Assembly: GCA_001632425.1 (NCBI GenBank)
Contig: KV425612.1
Coordinates: 30,098-94,097, forward strand
Reading direction: 5' to 3'
Length of the DNA: 64,000 nt
DNA from: Neolentinus lepideus HHB14362 ss-1
Taxonomy: Eukaryota; Basidiomycota; Agaricomycetes; Gloeophyllales; Gloeophyllaceae
Shown here one piece after another: positions 10,641 to 22,020 of the stretch. Position 1 is the first letter of the stretch, and each line of letters opens with the position of its first letter. Made by a program: the position numbers and the translations under genes. The notes below the pieces were generated by a model. The model did no database searches and had not been told where the DNA came from. It saw nothing but the letters and a program-made list of their open reading frames with translations.

Positions 10641-11642
10641 AGTCATCCAAGAGAACTTTACCGTATCTCTCACAAAATACGTGCTAGACGGTTTGTCGTG
10701 TCCACCCCGCAACGACGCTGTTCTGATGCCTATGGCCTAGATCGCTACGAAGAGCCCTCCGACAACAGTCTCCACGACGCCCGTCGTTCTTCTGCCGGGT
10801 CCGTTACTAAGCTGCTCACGCCAACGTCGTCAGATACCGACCCAGATACGACTCTCCGGGGCGACTTGGAATCTGAGCATTCGACCTGTTCTAGCGTCGC
10901 TTCTCGTCGCCAATCTGTCTTGAAGCGCAAGATCGCAAGTGACGCCCAGGATCAGGACGACTGTATCTCTCAGGCTGCGAAACGACCATGTCTATCTGGT
11001 GCTACTGATCCTCTTCAGCCTTTGGTCCTGCCCAAGAATGCTAATGCCAACGCGAACGATGAAACCACTGCTCCGCTTGGCAATCAGTCTCGGTTCTCGC
11101 CGACAGCCAGTACCCGCGCTTCTCGCCCCTTTCCCCCGGAGTTTACCACTGCTAGAGCTATTTCCTCTTGTACACAGTCTAAGCGAGTAAATCCCTTGAA
11201 GAACGTCCGTACGAAAGCCGAGAAGGACAGGGAAGGCAACGTCCTGTGGAGAAAACTCTTTGGAAATCAACCCCCTCGGTCCCGCCCAGCATCGTCCAAA
11301 TTGAAGATAGAAAAGTGCGACACGGATATGCTCTCTGTCCGTCCGAAACTTTGCCAGTCCAGGAAATCAGGCACCACTACCGAAGCCGAGGGGCTTGAGT
11401 TGCAAGTGCCGCAAATTCCTAGGGCTCACGGGATCCGTTCTGAAGCAGAGGATTTGGGATCCGGAGTTGCGGCACCACCCCACTCCAAACTTTCAAAACT
11501 CTTAACCAGCTCCGAAACTTCGACGATCCGGATGTCAGTGAAAGATGCCTTGGAATGGTTGAAGGATTCAGATATGAAGGTACCAGTCGTTTTTGAGCCT
11601 GGGGAGAGGTATAGGGGGAAGAAGTTTGTGCTCGAGCGTTAA
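10641..11642 (+). CDS. Ser/Arg-rich protein of unknown function, N terminus unresolved
   Basis: A long open exon ends at TAA 11640-11642 and encodes at least 314 residues from 10698. The frame is open back to 10641 but has no ATG before residue ~210, so a first exon upstream must exist; I could not fix its splice site. The protein is rich in Ser, Arg and Pro, with basic patches (VLKRKIASD, KNVRTKAEKDREGN) suggesting a nuclear location. The C terminus is better ordered: MSVKDALEWLKDSDMKVPVV then FEPGERYRGKKFVLER. I do not recognise a family. An alternative frame across 10616-10740 (VFHANWIAKVIQ...) is also open and may belong to the missing exon. Confidence 0.5.
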   Translation, partial: SHPRELYRISHKIRARRFVVSTPQRRCSDAYGLDRYEEPSDNSLHDARRSSAGSVTKLLTPTSSDTDPDTTLRGDLESEHSTCSSVASRRQSVLKRKIASDAQDQDDCISQAAKRPCLSGATDPLQPLVLPKNANANANDETTAPLGNQSRFSPTASTRASRPFPPEFTTARAISSCTQSKRVNPLKNVRTKAEKDREGNVLWRKLFGNQPPRSRPASSKLKIEKCDTDMLSVRPKLCQSRKSGTTTEAEGLELQVPQIPRAHGIRSEAEDLGSGVAAPPHSKLSKLLTSSETSTIRMSVKDALEWLKDSDMKVPVVFEPGERYRGKKFVLER

Positions 11643-11877
11643 GAACACATGTCCTGATCTCAATTCGAATTTCATGTGCTCTCTCTAGTCGCTGTCTAAT
11701 TGTGCTGGAGCGGTCGGCCTTGACTCTGTACACATAATTGCATTTGTGCTCCATAATTAGGCAGAAAAGGGTACGATCCGACTGCAAGCCTTGTTTCAAG
11801 CTGCATACACCAGGGCATGTCCGTCCTTGGTTGGAAGAGAAGTCAGATTAAGTCAGGACCAGTATCACACAAATATT

Positions 11878-12911
11878 CTAGATAGCCTTGCTCTTGACCA
11901 ATTCTGTACGAGCGCAAACAAAACCAAGTTGATGAGACAGCACGATTATCACGTCGAGGAAGACACGTACGCTCGACCTCCGCGAGAGCGTTCACCAAAA
12001 TCTCGCGCTGCGTCCTCTCGTTCGATAGATCTCTCATGACCTTGTCGATGACAGACTTGGCGAGCTCGGCCTGCTCGTTCTCCTTCTGCTGCTGCTCGAA
12101 GCGCACCCAGCTGTCGAGCACGGCCTTGGCCTCTGCGGCAAGGATCACCTTTTGTTGCTGTACGAACGTGTCGGCTTCAAGCTTGGCGGTTTCCTAACGC
12201 GATGGAAAAAATATCTATATTTTCATGAAACGTTAGACGAATTTGGGTTGAGACACACCTTAGACAATTCAAAGAGACCCTCGGTGATGGATACGACGTC
12301 CTTCATGCGCTCAACGGAGGAGATCCGGTCCTTGACGGCCTGCGTGTGCTCCGCACGCGCACCCTCGAGGATGGTCCTGACGCGGGCAATGTGGCCCTCC
12401 GCCCATTCACGGTACGGGCCACCGATGCTCTACGCCCCACCCATAATGCATTAAGATACTCACCCTATTTCTTCACTCTATACGGACAACGCACCTTGGC
12501 AATGGCCGTGAACATGATGAGGGCCCCAGCAGCAATGACCGTCTCCTCATTCAGGACGTACAGCTCCTGCGATATGGCAGTAGCGAGCGCGCCCGTTCCG
12601 AGCAGGATGGTGCCGGTCTTGGTGATCAGGTTGGGCGAGGAGGGGAGGTTGTTGATGATTTCGGAGGCCTTTTCGGCGGGAGGGGGGTTAGAGCCGCTCG
12701 CCATCGTCCGCCTATTGTTCCACCACCATTTTTCAATATCCGTACGTGCCTAGTCTCATTCGAGTTTCACGTACGTTTGCATGACGCGGGCGACCGCTTG
12801 CGGTCGCACCTTCGAGGCTAAAACACGCGGTCAGCTTGCAAGTCTTTGAAGAAAATATGGCATATGCGCACCAGACGCCCTGAGGGATTGAACGGCGATT
12901 CTGGACGCCAT
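11878..12911 (-). CDS. ATP4: Mitochondrial ATP synthase subunit 4 (b), 239 aa
   Basis: This is the peripheral-stalk b subunit of F1Fo ATP synthase, in the inner mitochondrial membrane. Six exons: 12911-12872, 12817-12775, 12711-12495, 12429-12259, 12193-11971 and 11903-11878 (720 nt). The N terminus MASRIAVQSLRAS...RPQAVARVMQ is a typical mitochondrial presequence. The hydrophobic region follows (LGTGALATAISQELYV, VIAAGALIMFTAIAK), then the long polar helix with PYREWAEGHIARVRTILE, VKDRISSVERMKDVVSITEG and VILAAEAKAVLDSWVRFEQQ. The final 26-nt exon gives EVEQLVKSKAI before TAG at 11878. Length and order match fungal Atp4. The unspliced reading of the penultimate exon would end in a nonsense tail, so the last short exon is needed. 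Confidence 0.93.
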
Positions 12912-13111
12912 GAATGGGTAGGACGGGTCTGACTTGCAGAACTCGGTGGTGAGGACGGAAAGCCTGAGTTTTCGGACAAATATGGGTAAACAGCGACCGA
13001 AAGACTTCCGGCTTCGTCCGGGCCTGTAGCTTGCGATTGCGCTCTAATCCTTTACTGTGCTATATGATGAAATATTTTTCTGCGAACATAGAAATGCTTT
13101 GGGATTTTACC

Positions 13112-13369
13112 CTATCGGCTGTGACCACGATTCGGTTTGGAATACGCGGTCTCGACATAGGCAAGTTCGGTTGGATACTTGTGTATCGGTAGTTTCCCTA
13201 TATTTGATACGCCGATATCCGGCAACGGCGCAGAATCCAGTCTGAATATTGTAGTCTGATTCTTTGCATGCCACTGTCGAAATTCAAACGATCTACGAGG
13301 ATGAGAAGTTAGATCCATCAGAACACCTTGTGATCTGAGCAGTAAACTGGACGCTCTCCTCAAAATCAT
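13112..13369 (-). CDS. Possible small mitochondrial-type protein, 85 aa
   Basis: The ORF starts at ATG 13369 with MILRRASSLLLRSQ, which looks like a mitochondrial targeting peptide, and continues with SFEFRQWHAKNQTTIF. Alternative splicing into a second open frame (ending QTESWSQPIG) is equally possible. There is no recognised family. It sits 200 bp upstream of ATP4 on the same strand. It may be spurious. Confidence 0.22.
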   Translation of the reverse strand: MILRRASSLLLRSQGVLMDLTSHPRRSFEFRQWHAKNQTTIFRLDSAPLPDIGVSNIGKLPIHKYPTELAYVETAYSKPNRGHSR

Positions 13370-13645
13370 TGTAAAATAGAATTGATTTCTACGTCAGTCT
13401 GATGCGCGCCGCAGACTTCTTATATCATTCCGAAGTACCTCCCCCTCGTTTGTACCGTCGCCTTTATACTTCGAAATCCGCACGGAGCCACAGTTTTACT
13501 CTGAGGACTTTATTCGTAGTGTCTATACATTGCTGAACGTCATGTACCATCTAACATGAAAGTATACCCATAATATCTATGGACAAACCGACCTCTAAAC
13601 TCACCAAATGGCGGGTGTTTGAACAAATTGAGCTGAGCGGCTCTT

Positions 13646-15464
13646 TTACTCCTTCGTCTGCTCATGCGAAACACTCGCCCTGCGCATAACCGGGCCCCAC
13701 TTGGTCCACCAATCGTCCACAACCTCCCTCGCATCATAGTTAAACATCGCAATATAATCATCCCACGTCTCCCGCAGATAATCCTCGTCAGCGTTATCCC
13801 AATCGAGCTGCGCCAGCGAAAGCGCGGCGCGCAGGCCGTCGTCGCGGGCCTGCTGCTCCGGCCCATCAGGCAAGGACAGGAAATCGAGTCGGTGATGCTC
13901 AGACTTGACTACACTCACTGAGCGTGGCTGGCGGATGTCCTCAAATGCGGACATTAGGCCGCCAATCTGGTTTCGGGACGTGAGGCGCGAAAACATGGAC
14001 CCCAAAGTCATGGCGTCTTCAACCGCGGTAGAGGCGTTGAGATCTCTGTCAGGCTTCACGACGGTTACTTGCACGAGCGGACATGCCTAAAATAGTGACG
14101 TACCGGCATTGGATGGGCAGCATCTCCAACTATGAGAACCCTGCCGCTTTCGTGCACCAGATTCTCAAAGGGCTCGTGACGGACGAATTTTACTGCGGTG
14201 GCTCCCCTCCCCAGCTGGATCATCTTGCGCACCCTGGTAGGGCACGATTGACTCTAAGCGCCCAAATGACAAAGTGGACAGGCGTACCGCGGATCGTAAC
14301 TCGCCAATTCCAGGTCCAGCTGATCCAATGAACACTCGCGGTCCCAGTTCTCTTGGAACACAGAGCTGTCTTCCGGGAGTGTGAGAACTAATGAATACCA
14401 TTCCGCAGACTGTGCCAGTAAATCGTAAATAAATTTGTTCGACTTCGAAAAATACGCAGGGCCTTACCGCCAGAGCGCCACATATACAAGTACCGTTGCC
14501 CAGCCACGCGTTCCACTATGGACTGGTCAGAATATTTCCATATTGATATCACAGGCCGGCATTCTTACCTCCGGTGCTTCGGCAAAATATGCTAGGTCAG
14601 AATCGGCTCTTAGAATGTCTCTCGGAACACATAGTCTGCAAAAAAATAAGAGAAAATAACGAGAGACGAAATATCAAACATACACATACGTAAGATTACA
14701 TCTCTTGTCCGATACAGCTTTGACTTGGTTCCCCAGTATACATCGTCTTGTAACACTTTCGTATCCATCTGCCCCGACAACAATGTCGCACGACAGCGTT
14801 TCTCCACTGGATAATAATACAGATGGTTGGTGGGGGTCGATAGCGGTTACTCCTGAGTTGAAGCGCACGGTAATTCCTGCTTCAGTGGCAAGTCGGTATA
14901 GTAAGCCCCACAGGAGGCCGTACTGTGAAATGGCATAATTCAATACGGGAAGATCGCCACGGCTAGAATGGAAAGGACCTGGAGAAATAGGTAGTCTGCT
15001 CTAAACGCTTTCATAATCTGGTCATGGAAGATAATCGTTCCCATTGTCTCGCCGGTGGCACCTAAAAATAACGATTAGCTCGCTGTATTGTACGAGTCCG
15101 GTTTACTTACCTTGTCTGAAGACGATCCTAGCATTTTTGATTCCGATCTCATCTAATGAGCTTTGAAGACCCCACTCCTTCAAGATCCTAGTCATATTTG
15201 GGGGTGATCGTATTGTCGCCCTACCATTCTGGTCACGATTGTCAGTGGAATATACAATGGCTCACAGCTCCGCGAAATGTTCACCTCAAAATACTCGGGG
15301 CCGATTGCCTTGTCGATGACGACCACTTCGTGGCCCGCTCGTCGCAGGCTGTACGCACATGCCAAGCCAGCGATACTGCCACCGATCACAACAAATGACA
15401 ATGGTACAGAGGTCTGCTCGTCATTCGTAGAATAGGTCGTTTTCACTGTTAACATGGTACTCAT
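13646..15464 (-). CDS. FAD-dependent monooxygenase (salicylate hydroxylase-like)
   Basis: A class A flavoprotein hydroxylase. Exons: 15464-15295, 15220-15111, 15061-15007, 14962-14690, 14635-14569, 14515-14468, 14409-14288, 14233-~14104 and ~14045-13646. It shows the FAD/Rossmann motif VVIGGSIAGLACAYSLRRAG, the SPPNMTRILKEWGL segment, the DG motif CDIVVGADGYES, the WNAWLGNGT stretch and the second FAD motif LIVGDAAHPMP, followed by ASTAVEDAMTLGSMFSRL. The family oxidises aromatic or related substrates with NAD(P)H and O2; the substrate here cannot be read. The third intron has a weak GTTTAG donor. Joining GDAAHPMP to the last exon with consensus sites (GTACGT..CAG) leaves the frame one base out. 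Either a non-consensus pair (C|GTCACT..AGAG|AT, giving 458 aa) is used, or the allele carries a one-base indel. Confidence 0.85.
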
Positions 15465-17040
15465 GTAGGAACAGTAGGATCGATATCGGAAGAGGAGTTT
15501 CGCGATCCATAACCTTGCGTCAATGCTTTAGACGACGGCAACTGCATAGTGGGAAACGCTTGGGTTCTTCGGGGATAAGCGCATGGCAGGTACTGAGCGA
15601 AGAAGTATGCAAGACCGGTGATTCGGCTTACGTGCGTCCGCCGGCGTAACGTACTTACAGTTAAGGTAACGATAATTGGATCTGGGCCAACGGAAGGACA
15701 CAAAGCCCGGCCAATGTGTAAGACTTCCAGCGATGAAGAATGCCAACATAAACCTATAACTACTACCCATAATGTCTGCAGAGTTGGCACAGTGCGACGC
15801 TGGCTGACCTCGCTTATGTCAAATTAAAATTCAAAATGAGCGGCAAACTCGAGGTGGGATACGTCAACGCAACCCTACCGTGAGAGTCATCCAACACTTT
15901 GGCCATGTCTCGAATTCATGTAGTATGCCATCTGACTGTCAATTGTACAGCTCTATCACACGAATTAACACTCTAGGAATGATGTGCTTCCAAACGTAAT
16001 CCATGGTTCAACTTACGGGCGTTCATGCAGATGCGCTAGTCACCATTTCTCAGCTTCCTCGCTTCCAGTCTAGGTTACTGAGAATACACGTGGCATTAAT
16101 ACAACGAGCATCTCATCTTCGCGAAAAAGGTCTGGACCCTAAAAAGCTCGGCTTGATGATTCTTCCATTGTGACAGTCTTGCGGCATGGTAATAGTGGGA
16201 GAGCAGTGCGGCAGCGCACAAAAGAGACTTCGTCCAGCCAGTCATCAATCGTCTTTGGATCACTATGCGACTGGCGGAAGCAAATCGGTTGATGACCAAT
16301 ACCGCATGATGAATATTCGAGAATGGATACTTTTCGTAGGACATTTGGATCAGACGATTCAAGCCGCTTTCCACCGCAGGGGGCCGTGTGACCGATTCTG
16401 CAAAGGAGCCCTGGTAGACCTCTCAACAACCAAAATCCCATGATTACCGGTTGCTGCAAGCCCATCTACCGCAGCCATGGCAAGACTGCTTGGCTCGAGC
16501 TTGGCTCGATCTCTGTCCTATAGCTTTCTGGAGGAGTGCACGACCGTATAGGAAACTTTGAGCTCGAGTGCACACATCCACCAGCCCAAGGATTTCACCT
16601 ACATCTGGCTCGCTTCGAACGTTGGCTTTCCAGATACGTTTCCAATTAGTCAATATTGCTGTCGTATTCTGACCCCACCCGCAAGTGTTATGACCAATGT
16701 AGAAAATTAATGCTCAACGCCTCTCAGAGGCGATGCTGAAATTCAGCCGTCGCTGGACATTACGGGACCCGTACCCGGCAGTGCACCTGGATCGCCGTAG
16801 TATGATACGTGACCTAAAGGTATGCTGATAACAACTTGACAGAACCGCGTTGACCCTGTCCTAAGCGGACGCTGCGCTACTACGTGCGTTCATTACGCTG
16901 GTTAAATGCACCCCACTAGACTGAATGGACTGGAACAAGTACGCTGACCCTAATTATTATCGGAGCCTCAGCTTCCTGCGCACCTAGAAGGTACAAAACC
17001 AGTGCGGGGGATGCAGGGTCTCATCAGGCCCTCAGCGATC
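15465..17040. other. Intergenic with decayed sequence
   Basis: An 80-aa minus-strand ORF (15528-15770, starting MGSSYRFMLAFFIAGSL) has one hydrophobic segment but no recognised relatives. A possible transcription-factor relic at 16.1-16.65 kb is listed separately. Nothing else is seen. Confidence 0.4.
16096..16653 (-). pseudogene. Possible relic of a fungal transcription-factor C terminus
   Basis: Two or three frames on the minus strand contain protein-like segments (KRIWKANVRSEPDVGEILGL, SLAMAAVDGLAAT, WTKSLLCAAALLSHYYHAAR). They can be joined only with frame changes, and no N-terminal Zn2Cys6 cluster is found upstream. They loosely recall the helical middle region of fungal Zn2Cys6 regulators. 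Weak call. Confidence 0.25.
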
Positions 17041-18627
17041 ATGAACAATCTGTCATCCAGATCAATGCTGAGACTGCTGTCAGCATTCCTACTATTTTCT
17101 TCTCTTCGCGGCTACTGTGCTATGGGCCCGTCTGCCCAGAACAGCATCATGCAATGGGTCTCATGTGGCTGCGCTCCGAATCACGACACGGGTGGATTTC
17201 AATGTGCAAATATATCTGTTCCGCTCAACTGTAATAGCGCCAGCGACACAAGGTCAACCAAGATTTTATCACAAGGTCGTAAGCCGTGAAACGTAAGTTC
17301 AATTTATGTTGATCCTGACCGCCCTAGCTTAGTTCCTCGGTAGACCAGTATGACATCCCGGGATTAGACCTGCCTGGCGTACAGCAGTCTACGTAGGTCT
17401 CCTGCGCCGACACCCTCCCCGACGGGGACATATTCTACCGGCAATTTGGCGAACGCAATCACTCCCTCTTAATATACTCCCCAATGTGACACCGGAGGTT
17501 GTTGAGGATCTAACATGGCAATCGAAACAGTTGTAAGAGCGGTGGCTGGATAAAACGGTACGCTAACCCCTTTTTGCGACCGTGAATATGATACTGATGC
17601 AGAGACTTGAGGTGCGTAAATTGTTGTCCGTGATATCGAATACTTTGTCTCAGGCTATCGACGGAGACAGTGCACCCATCAACTGCTAGAACTTCCGAGG
17701 CTTTGGTGTTGTCGTTCATCGACCTCTGATGCGCTTAATAGACTGATCATATGAGTCTGCCCTTGGACAATATTAATACTTGATTCAGATTTCACCTCCA
17801 CAATGCCTTGGCCGCATCAACAACGACAGAACAATGGATCCGGTGCAATGGTCAACGTATGGATGCAGGCCTTTGAACGGTACGTATGCCGAAACAATTT
17901 CTCAGAGCGCCGTGCTCTCGTTTAATCTTAAACATGTCACGAATGTCCCCGACTTTATGCAACAATTCGCAGATGCTTGCGCTTCAGCTGGGGATCGATG
18001 CCCGCTTTCCGACATGTTGTCCACGGAAATCATCACCAAAATTAATGAAACGCTCGACCCTCTGTGTTACAATCTGTCCGCATGACAAATCTCGGCTAAC
18101 CAAGTATCACCACTGCAGACCGGATCGCCGCATAATGTTCATGGCGATGTATGCTGTGTACTGGTGGCTGTTGCTTGCGGGCATTCTGGCAACCGCTTTC
18201 GCGGGCAATTATACCACTCTAGTTGACCCCGTCCTCCCGCCCACCAGTCTATCTGATGCACCCCAGTGCCGGATGCAGACCAATTCGCTCCGCCAGTCAT
18301 CGCTGTGAGTAACGGCATACGTCTTTGCACCTAGAGTTGACCATTTATATTCAAATGGATAGTGCAACGGTGCAGAGGCTTCCAATCCGCCAGCCATCTT
18401 CTATCCAGGAAAAGCATTACAGCGCGCTCCCCGTTAACTCGGCGAATAGTCATCACCGTGGGTTCTATCGCTCTGTGGGTATTTCCCGGACATCAATCCC
18501 AAGAGAAGTCAATACAACGATACATTCGGCCTTCCTGGCAGACTTCTATCTTGATTATGAGGTTTATCACGCCTTCATCGATGCATCGTGTGGACTTCGC
18601 AGAACAGTGGACTATTTGAGGCTATGA
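17041..18627 (+). pseudogene. Dead TAP-type (tripeptidyl aminopeptidase-like) hydrolase
   Basis: The order of family segments is preserved but the gene is broken. A signal peptide (LLSAFLLFSSLRGYCAM) leads into WVSCGC...GGFQCANISVPLN (frame 1), then DQYDIPGLDLPGVQQST (frame 3), matching the YDIVGFDPRGVG.ST block of TAP peptidases. An APIN segment follows with an in-frame TAG at 17687-17689, where the catalytic G-x-S-x-G should come. Further on are LGRINNDRTMDPVQW (frame 2), CASAGDRCPL and MYAVYWWLLLAGILATAFAG (frame 3). The oxyanion VNPGGPGGSG block and the catalytic-serine motif are missing. Introns could explain some frame changes, but not the lost motifs and the stop. Intact relatives are secreted serine peptidases. 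Confidence 0.7.
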
Positions 18628-18646
18628 TAACCGTTCTGATAAACTA

Positions 18647-19070
18647 TGGTGCGTGACACTTAGTCACCGCTACTTTTGTACAAGACATTACCTAAGCTCA
18701 AAAATTGTCCAAATAATTATCCGTCTGGTGGAAATGATCTTTTTGACCAGGGGATGAATTCCACCAGACGGATTTTTGATAGCGTCAAAACTGGATGAGA
18801 TATAAATTTTTGGTATCTCGATTTGGCCACAGGATGTCATACATACCAAATATAGTAGTAATATTATGTAATATTGCATACATAGTCGTAGTCGGTGGGC
18901 ACAAAATTATTGCCGCTATTGCCTACCAGCGTATCCGACACTGTTCCACGCGATAGCGCCTCCGTTATGGTTGCAAAGGATTTGATAATGATAATATTTT
19001 TTATAATATCTCGCTGCCAGACAAAATTGGCCACTGTCACAATGTAGCGGTGACTAAGTGTCACGCACCG
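18647..19070. mobile_element. MITE, 424 bp, 27-bp TIRs, TA target site
   Basis: Terminal inverted repeats at 18647-18673 and 19044-19070 match at 26 of 27 positions (the outermost base is T on one side, C on the other). They begin GGTGCGTGACACTTAGTCAC inside that base. TA dinucleotides flank both ends (18645-18646 and 19071-19072), as for Tc1/mariner-type insertions. There is no transposase, and the interior is AT-rich. Confidence 0.85.
18719..18773. repeat. Perfect 15-bp hairpin nested in the MITE
   Basis: Arms ATCCGTCTGGTGGAA (18719-18733) and its exact complement (18759-18773) around a 25-nt loop, near the left end of the MITE. It may mark an older, smaller element or an internal binding site. 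Confidence 0.85.
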
Positions 19071-19078
19071 TAGACCTC

Positions 19079-19106
19079 GCGCGAAGCAGCGCGAAGCAGC
19101 GCGAAA
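19079..19106. repeat. Short tandem array (GCGCGAAGCA x ~2.8)
   Basis: A 10-bp unit repeated twice exactly and once in part, starting 8 bp past the MITE's right end. Confidence 0.7.
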
Positions 19107-19404
19107 GAATCCAAGCCATTGCTGACTCGCCGAACTGGAAGTTCGATACCTATGAGATGATAGATCCAGGCCCATCTTCCGATTCTGCACATAGAGAATT
19201 TGGCACGAATTAAATGCTCCGTTCATCGCAGATATATCCTATTTCCCATACAACAGAAACAAATAACTGCAAGAAAGGTAGATGCCCGTACACCGATCAT
19301 GTCGACAATGCAAACGTGTAGTCCCTGAACTTGACAACGTGAGATACGTCATGACGTAGATGAGGAATAGATGCTTGGACACAAAATAAACATAAATAAA
19401 TGGC

Positions 19405-20438
19405 TTAGAGCCCGACGACAAACGCGAGCGCCGTCACCGCCAACGAAGCAATCGCCATCTTCAGACCAGCCTCGCTGCCAATCATTGCAGCACCCGAGTC
19501 CGCGGCACCCGCCGTCGTGGTGTTGTTCCCGTTCGGCGCGCCAGATGCAGACGCAGCGGCGGTTGCAGCGGTTTTGGTGGTGGCCTTGGACGAGGACGAG
19601 ATGCCGACGGGTGCGGACGAGGACGAGGACGAAGACGAGGTGCCGAGGGAGGTGCCGGAGGAGGTGCCAGTGGACGAGGCGGTGGTAGTGCCGATCGCAC
19701 TGCTGCTTCCACCTGAAGGAGCGGGCGTCGCAGAGGACGGGTCGGTCAGCGCGCCAATACCCCAGGGGATTGACTGTCCGTCTGGCTGCGTCGTGTTGGG
19801 CGCGGCGACGGTCTTGCCGCTCGCGTCGGCGATGGCGAAGCGGGTCGTCCAGGTCTTGTTCGGCGAGGATGGGTCCGAGAACTGATAGAAGTAGATGGCA
19901 GCGTTCGGAGTGACCTGGAGAGGAAAGTTAGCCATAGAAGACGGGATGCGAAGAAGGTGAGGAAGGTGTGATCAATCCCGAATAGCCGCCCGTTGTAGCA
20001 TTGCGCAAGTAATTTATGGCGACAAGATCGACGGACAAGTGGTCCACCGTAGTCAGAGCGATGTGGCCAAAGGACGGTATTCGTGTCTGATCATTTCTGC
20101 AGTGAGCACTTACCGAAGGGCAAGGGTAATCGTACGTGGTGGTAGCCGTGTTCGTGCCATCAAGGGTTGTCACGGCTGACAGTCCAAAAATCTTTAGTTT
20201 AAACCACTGTTGAGCAGGTGAATAACTGACTCGTGAGGTGAACCATGTTCCAGTTGTCACCCGTCATGAGCTCGATTGCCATCTGCGTCCAGGTACCAGA
20301 AGTGTCTGGCGTCCAAGCGATATGGCAGGTCGATCCTTCATTGTACACGCTGTTTGGACCTGGCTCGGATGGTACAGGATCAGCGTGAGCGACCAGAGAC
20401 GACGCGAGGAGGGCCGTAAGAGCGAAAACGGAGAACAT
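19405..20438 (-). CDS. Kre9/Knh1-family secreted Ser/Thr-rich protein, 259 aa
   Basis: A cell-surface protein likely GPI-anchored. Exons 20438-20231, 20175-20114 and 19914-19405 (780 nt). The signal peptide is MFSVFALTALLASSLVAHA (residues 1-19). The Kre9/Knh1-like domain covers about residues 20-135: YNEGSTCHIAWTPDTSGTWT, LTTVTTLDGTNTATTTYDYP and VTPNAAIYFYQFSD. A long Ser/Thr/Ala tract follows, then a hydrophobic C terminus (KMAIASLAVTALAFVVGL) preceded by small residues, fitting GPI attachment. Family members act in beta-1,6-glucan assembly in yeast; basidiomycete ones are uncharacterised surface proteins. The second intron (~199 nt) is longer than its neighbours but joins the conserved domain in frame. 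Confidence 0.85.
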
Positions 20439-22020
20439 TCTTTATTGAGAGGATTGGTGTAATTGTAGAAGGCGGCTGGCTATGCATGAACGGTTCATAA
20501 AAATGATAGAAAACTCGCGAACGCCAGAACTTACTTATATTAAGTGAGTTTGGGCCCAAGGCACACAAAAGACCGACAGGAAGAAAGAGCGACTGTGGGT
20601 TAAAGAACGGAACCGTCGTCGTTGAGAGCAAAGGGCGATGTAGGCTGGCATGGCAGGCTTGCGGTTTAACAGTGCCGAATCTAAGAATAGACCATTGCTG
20701 CCGGCACTTTCCCAGCCTTCGCTTGGTAGTTGATAGGCGCTCAGATCTCAGAGTCAAAAGGCAGTACGCTGCGAGGTCAATGCAGTGTTCGTTAAATTCT
20801 GAGGTATTGTTTACGGGTTACAAGAGAAACCCGAACTTGAGGAAGCAATACAGACCAAACTATATGCCGAGAGAGGAAGAAGAAAGAGGAAAAAGAGAAG
20901 AGAGGAAGAGAGACATCACACCCTCAGCGCCCAGGATCCATTAATGAACTTGATACACCTTAATTCACCCACGCGACGCTCCAGATGGGCAACGTGAAGG
21001 TTAGTAAGAACTCACACAGGTCCCGCAGCCCGCTCACATCGCATTGATGGACAAACCGATGAATACGACACAACAGCGACACGGTGAAGCCCTCTAAGGC
21101 CTCATAGCATTCGCGTGGTCAGGACAGTCATGAAATATATATCCGCAAGCGATATAGGATGAGACACAGGACATCGAACAGAAGAAAGGAAGATTCAGTC
21201 GACCAGCAGTCCACTCGCCTACGAATATCCAAAATAAGTGGAGGAACCCGGCAATTCAGCTAATATGTACCGCCAGATTTATGTGGTGGTGATCGAGAGA
21301 CAATTCGGTGGGATGTATGTATACTTCAAGCATAGTTGGTGTTCCTAGTCCGAGTGAGAGTCACTGGAATATCATATAATGTCATTCTGGGCGTCTTCCA
21401 CGAATTATCCCAATAGGGCAGCTCGCTACTGAGTCTGGAAAGTTGATGTCTACTTTGTGCCAAATGGCATTTATGTCATATAAGCTTTGATTTTTCACTC
21501 CTCTTTTCATGTGTTCTCGTGTATGAAGAGCAGAAACATCTCTCAATTTTTTTTGCATCTTTCACCCAGCTGCAGCCTGGATCGCTGCGCATGCATCCAG
21601 ATATATCGTGAAAACCATACACTTTCCGACGTCAGGCATTCAAACTCAGAGTATTTGAGGTTGCAGCAGGTTGACCGGTTATGAAGGGACAAGGAACGCT
21701 AAAATACGATGGCAGGCGGTAGTCATCTAATCCACGCCCCTGGCAACCACCAATCGAACGTGACATCGTCACACAGTGACATTCTGCTGTCTTCCTCTTC
21801 TTCTCCTCCTTTGCAGACTAGCTTCCTGTGCGACTGAGCTCTGTTCAGCGCTTTGAGATAGCTGTCTGACCCCGCCAACGACACTCTTTTGACTTACCCT
21901 CTTTTGCTTTACTTTCGCTGAAATACCCAGCTAGAACTGCCCATCGCACTGTCTAGCGTCTAATCAAAATATTGCGCCGAAGGAAATATATCACTGTCAA
22001 TCATAAACAGCCAAAGTAGC
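20439..22020. other. Intergenic, divergent promoters
   Basis: Spacer between two divergent surface-protein genes. It has a purine-rich stretch (20870-20915) and a pyrimidine-rich stretch (~21785-21810). No coding exon is seen. Confidence 0.5.
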
